From an uncultured Clostridia bacterium (GTDB taxonomy: Bacteria > Bacillota > Clostridia > TANB77 > CAG-508): a stretch of 37,965 nt of DNA. The notes beneath the pieces are model-generated. The model did no database searches. It was not told the origin of the DNA and was given only the letters and a program-made list of their open reading frames with translations. The stretch is from the NCBI GenBank assembly GCA_944386385.1, contig CALXAV010000017.1, forward strand, positions 1 through 37,965, in the 5' to 3' direction. The translations under genes and the position numbers were made by a program. Positions 22,684 to 29,545 of this stretch are shown here, one piece after another (position 1 is the stretch's first letter; each line of letters opens with the position of its first letter).

Positions 22684-22994
22684 CAGACCCTGAAATTACA
22701 GGATTAACAATAACACCAACAGCAAGTTTACAAGAAGGTAATCCAAATGTAAATGCTGACGCAGTAGTTGCTACATTATCTGCAACAGGTGGTACAAGCC
22801 CATTTAATTATAGTTTAGAAGCAGACGAAACAAATGGAGTAGATAATGCTTCATTCAAAATAGATGGTTCTAACGTAAAAGTAAATACAACACCTTTAGC
22901 AGAAAAAGATTACAAAATCAATGTAAAAGTAACAGACAGCAAAGGTAAAACATTTACAAACCATGCAACAATAAGTGTAGCCGCTGCAGAATAG
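22674..22994 (+). CDS. Ig/cadherin-like C-terminal extension of the capsid protein (-1 frame)
   Basis: This frame is open from the slippery site to TAG 22992 and encodes 106 residues with the pattern of an Ig-like beta-sandwich: LTITPTASLQEG, VVATLSATGGTSPFNYSL, DNASFKIDG and INVKVTDSKGKTFTNHATIS. It has no start codon or ribosome site of its own, so it can only be made as a capsid fusion. Ig-like domains added to capsid or tail proteins by frameshift are known in other phages and are thought to bind carbohydrates or cell surfaces weakly. Confidence 0.8.
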   Translation, partial: DGITDPEITGLTITPTASLQEGNPNVNADAVVATLSATGGTSPFNYSLEADETNGVDNASFKIDGSNVKVNTTPLAEKDYKINVKVTDSKGKTFTNHATISVAAAE

Positions 22995-23005
22995 GAGGAT
23001 AAGGT

Positions 23006-23386
23006 ATGCTTAAATACATAACAGAGGAAGAATATAAAGAATTGTTAGATGCTAAAAGCATACCTGACAATTTTAATAATTTAGTGATTGAAGCAAGTAA
23101 CTATATTAACCATAAAACTTTTGGAAGAATTGATGAAAACAATATTCCAGAGCAAGTGAAATATGTTACTTGCTTAATTGTTGATTTAATTAATGAAGAA
23201 AACACACAATTATCCGAAATAGGAAATCTTAAATCACAAAATATTGAAGGTTGGAGTGAAAGTTATTCTACACCAGAAGAAATTAAATCTGATTACGAAG
23301 ATAAGAAGCAAAAAGCTATAAATCAGTATCTGTGGAATGTAATTGGCATTGATGGAAATCCACTTTTGTATTGTGGGGTGTGCTAG
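23006..23386 (+). CDS. head-tail connector (gp6-like)
   Basis: 126 residues, helical, starting MLKYITEEEYKELLDAKSI, with the size and position of HK97 gp6/SPP1 gp15-like adaptor proteins that dock under the portal. RBS AGGAGGAT. It overlaps the next gene's possible upstream start only. Confidence 0.75.
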   Translation: MLKYITEEEYKELLDAKSIPDNFNNLVIEASNYINHKTFGRIDENNIPEQVKYVTCLIVDLINEENTQLSEIGNLKSQNIEGWSESYSTPEEIKSDYEDKKQKAINQYLWNVIGIDGNPLLYCGVC

Positions 23387-23388
23387 TT

Positions 23389-23724
23389 ATGAATGATAGA
23401 TTTTTGATACATAAAATAACAGTCTACCACACAGAAAACGATGAAATCTTTACGAGAGTCCATTTTGACAAGGTTTATTTTAGACATAATAAAAAGACTA
23501 ACCTAGTCGACAAAGGACTTCAAGAAGGAAGCACAGGCTCTATCACAATACCTACAACAGAAAAACTTGACATTTCTACAGATGATTACATAGTAGAGGG
23601 AATTGTAAATGATGAATTTGATTTATCTGAATTACAAGAAAAATATCAAATTTTTAAAGTAGTAAGTGTAAATGACAATAGAAAAGGTGGCCTTCCACAT
23701 TATAAGATTGGAGTTAATGAATAA
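23389..23724 (+). CDS. head closure-type protein (DUF6751-like)
   Basis: 111 residues from ATG 23389; the in-frame ATG at 23371 is inside the preceding gene. Beta-rich: RFLIHKITVYHTENDEIF, then GSTGSITIPT and LPHYKIGVNE. The position between connector and minor capsid/tail genes fits a head-closure protein; DUF6751 is the name I associate with this start, from memory. Confidence 0.65.
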   Translation: MNDRFLIHKITVYHTENDEIFTRVHFDKVYFRHNKKTNLVDKGLQEGSTGSITIPTTEKLDISTDDYIVEGIVNDEFDLSELQEKYQIFKVVSVNDNRKGGLPHYKIGVNE

Positions 23725-24170
23725 TGGCTAGCGGTTTTAATGTAAAAATAAAAATGAATAGTATTAATAAAATACTAAAAGACCATGGACTTAATGAAGA
23801 TGGTAGAGTTGTAGAAAGATTAAGAAATACAGCAGATAGATTAATGATGCCTTTTATTCCTGGAGGTTCTGGAGGACAATTAGCAAAATTAAAAACTTAC
23901 CCTAATAATCATTCAATAAAATATACTAGCCCTTATGCACACTATATGTATGTAGGAAAAATGTATATAAGTCCGAAATTAGGAGTTTCTGGAATACCTA
24001 TAAAAAATGATGTTTGGTGGTCTCCTAAAGGAGAAAAGAAGATACCTACTTCTAAAAATCTGAAATATCATAAATCTGGAACAGGAGCTCATTGGGATAA
24101 ACTTATGATGCAAAGAAGGAAAAATGATTTAATTAAAGATGTAGAAAACTATGCAAAATCAGGAGGCTAA
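23724..24170 (+). CDS. minor capsid protein (PF11114-like)
   Basis: 148 residues; TSPYAHYMYVGKMYISPKLG, VWWSPKGEKKIPTSKNLKY and TGAHWDKLM are hallmark parts of a minor capsid family of Firmicutes phages in the place usually held by HK97 gp10. It joins head and tail. Start in a TAATG overlap. Confidence 0.8.
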   Translation: MASGFNVKIKMNSINKILKDHGLNEDGRVVERLRNTADRLMMPFIPGGSGGQLAKLKTYPNNHSIKYTSPYAHYMYVGKMYISPKLGVSGIPIKNDVWWSPKGEKKIPTSKNLKYHKSGTGAHWDKLMMQRRKNDLIKDVENYAKSGG

Positions 24171-24174
24171 AAAA

Positions 24175-24588
24175 ATGGAAGAAAAATCAAAAATGGATTT
24201 TATAAGAGAATTTATAGAAACTTGCCCATTATTAAAAAAAGGTAAAGTAAATGTAGATTATTTAAAAGATAAACCACAAAGTTATTCTATAGATGAAACA
24301 CCATCTACAACAGTATTAAAAGAATATAGAGATGGAGGAACTCAAAATCAAATACTTTTTGATTTTTCTATACAAGCTAATTTTAGTGTTTTAGAAAATA
24401 TTAAAAATTCAAAATTTTGCGAAGATTTTACTAAATGGATAAAAGAACAAGACAAAATAGGAAACTTGCCAAAGATAGACGGGATTTGCTGGATAAAATG
24501 TACAGGAAGAGGAACAATACTTCAAACTACTGATACAACAGCAATTTACGTTATCCCAATGCAAGCAGTATATGATGAAGACTTTTAA
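24175..24588 (+). CDS. tail terminator/completion-type protein
   Basis: 137 residues from ATG 24175 behind AGGAGG; the in-frame ATG at 24151 lies in the preceding gene. FIREFIETCPLLKKGKVNVD and SIQANFSVLENIKNSKFCED resemble the protein encoded just before the tail tube in related phages. Its 3' end forms part of a terminator. Confidence 0.7.
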   Translation: MEEKSKMDFIREFIETCPLLKKGKVNVDYLKDKPQSYSIDETPSTTVLKEYRDGGTQNQILFDFSIQANFSVLENIKNSKFCEDFTKWIKEQDKIGNLPKIDGICWIKCTGRGTILQTTDTTAIYVIPMQAVYDEDF

Positions 24589-24605
24589 AGGTCTTCTATT
24601 TTTTT
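24577..24605 (+). terminator. terminator overlapping the stop before the tail tube gene
   Basis: GAAGACTTTT (24577-24586) folds back on AAAGGTCTTC (24587-24596) with one G-U pair, followed by a T-rich run to 24605. The stop codon lies inside the stem. It separates the connector genes from the tail tube gene and could reduce read-through. Confidence 0.65.
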
Positions 24606-24623
24606 ATATAAGGAGGAAATAAA

Positions 24624-25370
24624 ATGTCAAGTACAGAGCAATTAGTAAAAAGAAGTAGAAAAGTTGCTTTTATGAATGTTTCTACAACAGCTATAGCAAA
24701 CTTCTTAAGAATGACAAAGTTCACAGAAATTTCAAAGTCTAAAAATCCTACAGAGTATTCACGTACATATGTAGATGAAGATGGAGAGGTTACAGATGTA
24801 ACAGGTTATTCCGAAGAAATCAGTTATAACTTTGATTTACATATTGGCAACTTGGTTCATGAAAAAATTGTAGATATAACAGATAATGAAAAAACTGGAG
24901 CTGATGCTTTAGTACAAATCTTACAAGTTAATTTTACAAAACCTGTAGGAGATGGATATGAAGCAAGACTTAGAACATATTCTGTAGTTCCTGATAGTGA
25001 AGGAGACTCTACAGATGCTTACACTTATGCAGGAAGCTTTAGAAAAAATAGCAATATGACTGTTGGTGTTGCTGTATTGAATGCTGATAATACAGAAGCT
25101 ACATTTACTGCTAATGCAGAAGTTGCAGAATATCCAGTAACATTTGTAGTAAAAGATAGTACAGAAAATACACCTATTGAAAATGCTAAGATTACAATAG
25201 ATGGTACATCTTACTTAACAGATGCTACAGGAATTGTAACAGTATTCTTAGATGCAAAAGCTTATAGTAATATTAGCATAGAGAAAGATGGATATACAAC
25301 ACAAAGTGATGTATCTGTTACTGTATCTACAAGTGCAGTTTTAAAAGAAATAGATTTAGTAGAGGCTTAG
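24624..25370 (+). CDS. major tail tube protein with C-terminal beta-sandwich domain
   Basis: 248 residues. Residues 1-160 have the tail tube pattern (FTEISKSKNPTEYSRTYVDE, then YAGSFRKNSNMTVGVAVLN). About 168-245 is an added domain (VVKDSTENTPIENAKITIDG, then DATGIVTVFLDAK and ISIEKDGYTTQS) of the carboxypeptidase-regulatory/PEGA-like beta-sandwich kind. Such domains would stick out from the tail along its whole length. Hairpins stand on both sides of the gene. RBS AAGGAGG. Confidence 0.87.
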   Translation: MSSTEQLVKRSRKVAFMNVSTTAIANFLRMTKFTEISKSKNPTEYSRTYVDEDGEVTDVTGYSEEISYNFDLHIGNLVHEKIVDITDNEKTGADALVQILQVNFTKPVGDGYEARLRTYSVVPDSEGDSTDAYTYAGSFRKNSNMTVGVAVLNADNTEATFTANAEVAEYPVTFVVKDSTENTPIENAKITIDGTSYLTDATGIVTVFLDAKAYSNISIEKDGYTTQSDVSVTVSTSAVLKEIDLVEA

Positions 25371-25382
25371 TAATAAGCCTCT
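25361..25382 (+). terminator. hairpin at the tail tube stop
   Basis: AGAGGCTTA (25361-25369) pairs with TAAGCCTCT (25374-25382) around a GTAA loop; the stop codon is in it. Only TTT follows, so it is a weak terminator or an mRNA-protecting hairpin for the abundant tail tube message. Confidence 0.55.
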
Positions 25383-25404
25383 TTAAAAATAAAAGGAGTA
25401 AAAT

Positions 25405-25755
25405 ATGAAAATATTAGAGAAAGAATTTGAAATAGATTTCTATGATGCTGATACAATGGAAAAAATAGAAAATGGAATGGAAAATGTTAGCAAAGTTATA
25501 AAAGAAAATAGTGTTGCAAAATCTCAAAAAACTAGTGCTGCGATAAGAAAGGCTTGCAATGTAATTTTTGATTTTTTTGATGATGTATTAGGAGAAGGAG
25601 CTTCTAAAAAAATTTTTGGAAATAAAACAAGTTTGACGACATGTATAAAAGCTTATGAAGATTTTATAAATGCTAAGAAAGAACAAGACCAAGTTTTTGA
25701 GAACATATCAAAAAAATATAGTCCAAATAGAGCAACAAGGAGATCTAAAAAATAA
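25405..25755 (+). CDS. tail assembly chaperone, first frame (DUF6673-like)
   Basis: 116 residues between tail tube and Gp15, the place of the gpG-like chaperone. FEIDFYDADTMEKIENGMEN and the end SPNRATRRSKK fit the DUF6673 kind. It ends TCT AAA AAA TAA TG; a -1 slip on the six A would fuse it to the next frame, as the lambda G/GT pair does, while the TAATG also allows re-initiation. RBS AAAGGAG. Confidence 0.75.
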   Translation: MKILEKEFEIDFYDADTMEKIENGMENVSKVIKENSVAKSQKTSAAIRKACNVIFDFFDDVLGEGASKKIFGNKTSLTTCIKAYEDFINAKKEQDQVFENISKKYSPNRATRRSKK

Positions 25756-26327
25756 TGAATATTCTAGTCGATGAATTAGAAGAAATAATAAAAGAAAAAA
25801 TGGGCAATGTAAAAATTAATACGGATTTTAGAATATCTATATTATTTGAGTTACTTATGCAAGACAATACTCTTACCAAAAAAGAAAAAGTCGTGCAATC
25901 ATTACAATTATATTATCCTGAGTTTTTAAAAATAAAAGATTTCAATAAGGCTATAGAAGATATGCTTTGGTTCTACAGATGTGGAAAAGAATTAGCTAAT
26001 TCAAGAAGTAGAGGAACGAATAAGGGAAAACAAATTTATAGCTATGAATTTGACGACGACAAAATTTATAGTGCTTTTATGCAACAATATAAATTAGATT
26101 TACAAGATATAGAATACCTACATTGGTGGAAATTTAAAGCATTATTTAATGGTCTAGCTGAAAATACACAGTTTGTTAAAATAATGGGATATAGAGCTAT
26201 GGATATATCTAAAATAAAAAATAAAAAGGAAAAAAAGAGATATAGAGAACTGCAAAGACTTTACGCTTTGCCTGACATGAGAACAGAGGAAGAAAAAGAA
26301 TACGATTTTGCAGAAGCTTTTTCATAA
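25755..26327 (+). CDS. Gp15 family tail chaperone
   Basis: 190 residues of the phage Gp15 family (PF06854): SILFELLMQDNTLTKKEKVV, WFYRCGKELANSRSRGT, then YLHWWKFKALFNGL and MGYRAMDISKIKNKKEKKRY. It probably works with the preceding protein to keep the tape measure soluble during tail assembly. Start in a TAATG overlap. Confidence 0.87.
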   Translation: MNILVDELEEIIKEKMGNVKINTDFRISILFELLMQDNTLTKKEKVVQSLQLYYPEFLKIKDFNKAIEDMLWFYRCGKELANSRSRGTNKGKQIYSYEFDDDKIYSAFMQQYKLDLQDIEYLHWWKFKALFNGLAENTQFVKIMGYRAMDISKIKNKKEKKRYRELQRLYALPDMRTEEEKEYDFAEAFS

Positions 26328-26333
26328 AATATG

Positions 26334-26362
26334 TTGCAAATTGTAAAATATTGGTATATACT
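26334..26362 (+). promoter_or_regulatory. own promoter of the Ltp-like gene
   Basis: TTGCAA (26334-26339), 17-base spacer and TATACT (26357-26362) just behind the Gp15 gene. It would allow expression in the lysogen, outside the late operon. GTTGCAAA at 26333-26340 resembles half of the repressor operator, which may be chance. Confidence 0.6.
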
Positions 26363-26391
26363 TCTCATATATTAAAGGGAGGTGTACAAAA

Positions 26392-26922
26392 ATGGCAAGT
26401 CACGCAGAAAATGAAAAGAAACCGATTTATAAAAAATGGTGGTTTTGGCTAATAATTGTAATAGTTGTAATAGCTGTAATTGGAGGAAGTCAAGGAACTA
26501 CTACAAATACACAGACTTCTACACAAACAGCAGAAGCAAATAATCAAACAACGGCTGTAACAACAAACGAAACAACGCAAGATAAAAATAATACAACAGA
26601 GACAGAAGATACAAATGTATCAAAAGAATATCAAAATGCTTTGGAAAAAGCTAAGCAATATTCTGAAACAATGCATATGTCAAAACAAGGAATTTATGAT
26701 CAATTAACATCTGATTATGGAGAACAATTCCCAGCAGATGCGGCTCAATATGCAATAGACAATTTAGATGTCGATTATAAAGCAAATGCTTTAGAAAAGG
26801 CAAAACAATATCAAGATACAATGAATATGTCTAAAAGTGCAATATATGACCAATTGATATCTGAATATGGTGAAAAGTTTACTGCAGAAGAAGCTCAATA
26901 TGCTATAGATAACTTAGATTAA
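26392..26922 (+). CDS. Ltp-like superinfection exclusion protein, membrane anchored
   Basis: 176 residues. One transmembrane segment (17-31, WFWLIIVIVVIAVIGG) preceded by KKWW, then a Thr/Asn/Gln-rich linker (about 34-75) and two near-identical 45-residue repeats (82-126 and 132-176: NALEKAKQY...MSK..IYDQL..EYGE.F.A..AQYAIDNLD). These are the helical Ltp repeats of 'host cell surface-exposed lipoprotein' (PF07553). Ltp of prophage TP-J34 blocks DNA injection of incoming phages at the cell surface and targets the tape measure protein. This one has no lipobox Cys; the helix would anchor it instead. It has its own promoter and a terminator just behind, lies right before the tape measure gene, and so looks like a moron expressed in the lysogen. 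RBS GGGAGGTG. Confidence 0.85.
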   Translation: MASHAENEKKPIYKKWWFWLIIVIVVIAVIGGSQGTTTNTQTSTQTAEANNQTTAVTTNETTQDKNNTTETEDTNVSKEYQNALEKAKQYSETMHMSKQGIYDQLTSDYGEQFPADAAQYAIDNLDVDYKANALEKAKQYQDTMNMSKSAIYDQLISEYGEKFTAEEAQYAIDNLD

Positions 26923-26937
26923 AGGAAAGAGGACAAT

Positions 26938-27069
26938 ATGAAAAAATGGTTTTTATGTCCTTATTGTAAAAAGAAATTAATAAAATATGACAAAGACGCT
27001 ATTTCAAAAGGCGTCTTTTTATTATGCAAAAAATGTGGAAAAGAAATAGAAATAAGGATAGATAAATAA
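26938..27069 (+). CDS. 43-aa Com-like zinc-ribbon protein
   Basis: 43 residues from ATG 26938 (AAAGAGGA upstream) with two CxxC pairs: CPYCKKKLIKY and CKKCGKEIEIRI. The spacing recalls the small zinc-ribbon protein Com of phage Mu, a translational regulator. A strong terminator hairpin (26992-27020) is embedded in the coding part between the two Cys pairs. Its place between Ltp-like and tape measure genes suggests it belongs to the same moron. Confidence 0.6.
   Translation: MKKWFLCPYCKKKLIKYDKDAISKGVFLLCKKCGKEIEIRIDK
26992..27020 (+). terminator. terminator inside the zinc-ribbon gene
   Basis: AAAGACGC (26992-26999) pairs with GCGTCTTT (27011-27018) and the T-run continues to 27020. It would end the transcript of the Ltp-like gene, but it lies inside the following short gene. 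Confidence 0.65.
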
Positions 27070-27118
27070 GTCTTTAAAATGAGCCTTACGAGCCTGACTA
27101 GAGAGGAGAAAACTATAA

Positions 27119-29545
27119 ATGGCAGATGGCTCAATAATTATAGATACACTTCTTGACACCAAAGAATTTAAAAGTCAAATGGGAAAACTAAAAGGAATAA
27201 CAGATAGTGGAATGAAACCCGTTCTAGTCTCAATTGGTGCTATAGCTACTGCAATAACAGGAGTAAGTGCTAGTGCTGTTAAATTTGGTACAGAATACCA
27301 AAAAGCATCTAATCAACTCCAAGCTTCTACAGGTGCAACAGCTGAAGAAATGGAAAATTTAAATGGAGTAATGAAAAATGTTTATGCTAACAATTTCGGC
27401 GAAAGCATGGAAGATGTTGCTAATGCAGTTTCTTTGGTAAGACAAGAAATGGGTTATTTTGAAAGTCAAGACGAATTACAAAAAGTAACTCAAGACGCCA
27501 TAACTTTAAGAGATACTTTTGATTATGATTTAACAGAAAGTGTAAGAAGTGCCCAGGCTTTAATGAGTAACTTCGGAGTTTCATCAGAAGAAGCATTTGA
27601 TTTAATAACTGCAGGAAGTCAAAGAGGTTTAAATTATTCTGGAGAATTATTAGATAATATAAGTGAATATTCCGTTCAATTTGCAAAACTTGGATTAAGT
27701 GCAGAAGATATGTTTACAATCTTCGATAATGGAGTTCAATCAGGAGCTTTTAACCTAGATAAAATAGGAGATGCCGTAAAAGAATTTAGTATTAGAGCAA
27801 TAGATGGCTCTAACACAACAATAGATGGATTTACAAGACTTGGATTAAACGCAGACCAAATGGCACAAAAATTTGCCAACGGTGGAGAAACTGCTAAAAA
27901 TGCTTTCTTTGAAGTAATACAACGTATCGCAGAAATGGATAATTCTGTAGATCAAAGTATTGTTGGAGTCGATTTGTTTGGTACCATGTGGGAAGATTTG
28001 GGGCCAACTGTTATAACTCAATTGGGTTCAATAAGAGATGGATACAATGATGTAGCAGGTTCTGCTGAACAGCTAAGTCAGATTAAATATGATGACTTAG
28101 GAAGTGCTATGGAAGGAATTGGCAGACAAATTCAAACTAATTTATTATTGCCAATTAGTGATAAATTGTTACCTGTTTTTAATGATTTAGCAAATAAATT
28201 AAGTGAAGCGTTTGCTAGTGGAGAACTTCAAGCATCTATAGACAAAATATCAGAAGCTATAGGTGGCTTAGTATCTGGAATAGCAGGAATAGTAGAGAAC
28301 TGGCTTCCTTCAATAATAGATTTAATAAGTTGGATAATATCTAATGCTCCAACTATAATCAGTTTACTTGGAGGGATTGCAGTAGGAATGAAAGTATTCC
28401 AAATAGGAAGTAGTATAGCAACTTTTGTCTCTGGATTTAAAACAGCAGCTACAGCTGTACAAGGTGTTAGTGGAGCCTTTAAAGCTTTTAATTCTGTATT
28501 GAATGCAAATCCAATTGTTTTAATTGTAAGTGTTATAGCCACTTTAGTTACAGCTCTTATTACATTATGGAATACAAATGAAGGATTTAGAAATGCTGTT
28601 ACAACTGCTTGGAATGCTATCTGTACTTTTATAAGTGGTATTGTAAGTACAATAGTAAATTTCTTTACAGTTACATTACCACAGGCTTTTCAAAATGTAA
28701 TAAATTGGTTCACACAACTACCAGGTAACATATGGAATTGGCTAACACAAACGATTACTAATATTATTAACTGGGGATTACAATTAGCACAACAGGCTAA
28801 TCAGGCTGTAGGAAATTTCTTTAATAATGTAATTAATTGGTTTGCTCAATTGCCAGGTAATATTTGGAACTGGTTAGTACAAGTTGTTACCAATATTATT
28901 AATTGGGTAGTAGAAATAAATACTCAAGCAACTGAAGGAATAAAGAACATGTTTAATAATGTAATAAATTGGTTTAAACAATTACCAGGAAATATATGGA
29001 ATTGGTTAACTCAGACAGTAAGCAATATTGTAAATTGGGTTAGAGATATGAACAATAAAGCCAATGAAGGCGTAAGAAACATGATTGACGGTATAATAAA
29101 TTGGTTTAAAGAATTGCCAGGTAACATTATTGACATTGGTAAAAATATGGTAGAAGGACTATGGAATGGTATTAGTAATGCGGCTCAATGGATTTGGGAT
29201 AAAATTAGCGGATTTTGCTCTGGAATTGTAGATAAAATCAAAGGATTTTTTGGTATACATTCTCCATCTAAAGTTTTCGCAGATGAAATTGGTAAGTATT
29301 TAGCCTTAGGAATTGGCGAAGGTTTTGATGATAACTTGGATAAGGTATACAAGGATATGCAAAGCACAGTAGATTTTGAAACACAAAAATTAAGTGCTAA
29401 TTTAAGTACAACAGCAACAAATAACAAGGTCTTTACTGCTAATATTTTAATGCAACCTTCTGATATTTATATGGATAGTACAAAAGTAGGTAGAGCAGTA
29501 ACACCTGCAGTTACTAAAACTTTAAGAGGGGCAGGTGCATACTAA
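27119..29545 (+). CDS. tail tape measure protein
   Basis: 808 residues. It sets tail length (about 120 nm by the usual 0.15 nm per residue) and is ejected with the DNA. The N-terminal PhageMin-like part (DGSIIIDTLLDTKEFKSQMG, then GTEYQKASNQLQASTGATAE), hydrophobic helices (about 395-500) and the C-terminal GIHSPSKVFADEIGKYLALG are typical. Four 44-residue Trp-rich repeats lie at about 526-700. RBS GAGAGGAG. It is the only long gene behind the Ltp-like gene, whose family targets this type of protein. Confidence 0.94.
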   Translation: MADGSIIIDTLLDTKEFKSQMGKLKGITDSGMKPVLVSIGAIATAITGVSASAVKFGTEYQKASNQLQASTGATAEEMENLNGVMKNVYANNFGESMEDVANAVSLVRQEMGYFESQDELQKVTQDAITLRDTFDYDLTESVRSAQALMSNFGVSSEEAFDLITAGSQRGLNYSGELLDNISEYSVQFAKLGLSAEDMFTIFDNGVQSGAFNLDKIGDAVKEFSIRAIDGSNTTIDGFTRLGLNADQMAQKFANGGETAKNAFFEVIQRIAEMDNSVDQSIVGVDLFGTMWEDLGPTVITQLGSIRDGYNDVAGSAEQLSQIKYDDLGSAMEGIGRQIQTNLLLPISDKLLPVFNDLANKLSEAFASGELQASIDKISEAIGGLVSGIAGIVENWLPSIIDLISWIISNAPTIISLLGGIAVGMKVFQIGSSIATFVSGFKTAATAVQGVSGAFKAFNSVLNANPIVLIVSVIATLVTALITLWNTNEGFRNAVTTAWNAICTFISGIVSTIVNFFTVTLPQAFQNVINWFTQLPGNIWNWLTQTITNIINWGLQLAQQANQAVGNFFNNVINWFAQLPGNIWNWLVQVVTNIINWVVEINTQATEGIKNMFNNVINWFKQLPGNIWNWLTQTVSNIVNWVRDMNNKANEGVRNMIDGIINWFKELPGNIIDIGKNMVEGLWNGISNAAQWIWDKISGFCSGIVDKIKGFFGIHSPSKVFADEIGKYLALGIGEGFDDNLDKVYKDMQSTVDFETQKLSANLSTTATNNKVFTANILMQPSDIYMDSTKVGRAVTPAVTKTLRGAGAY
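28694..29221 (+). repeat. four 132-bp repeats in the tape measure gene
   Basis: The block NVINWFxQLPGNIWNWL recurs at codons starting 28694, 28826, 28958 and, degenerated, 29090: a period of exactly 132 bp or 44 residues, in frame. Tape measure genes change length by such repeats, altering tail length. Confidence 0.85.

Noticed and set aside
22684-22994. Non-coding gap behind the capsid gene
   Set aside because: The -1 frame is open throughout with a clear Ig-like pattern, so it is coding as an extension.
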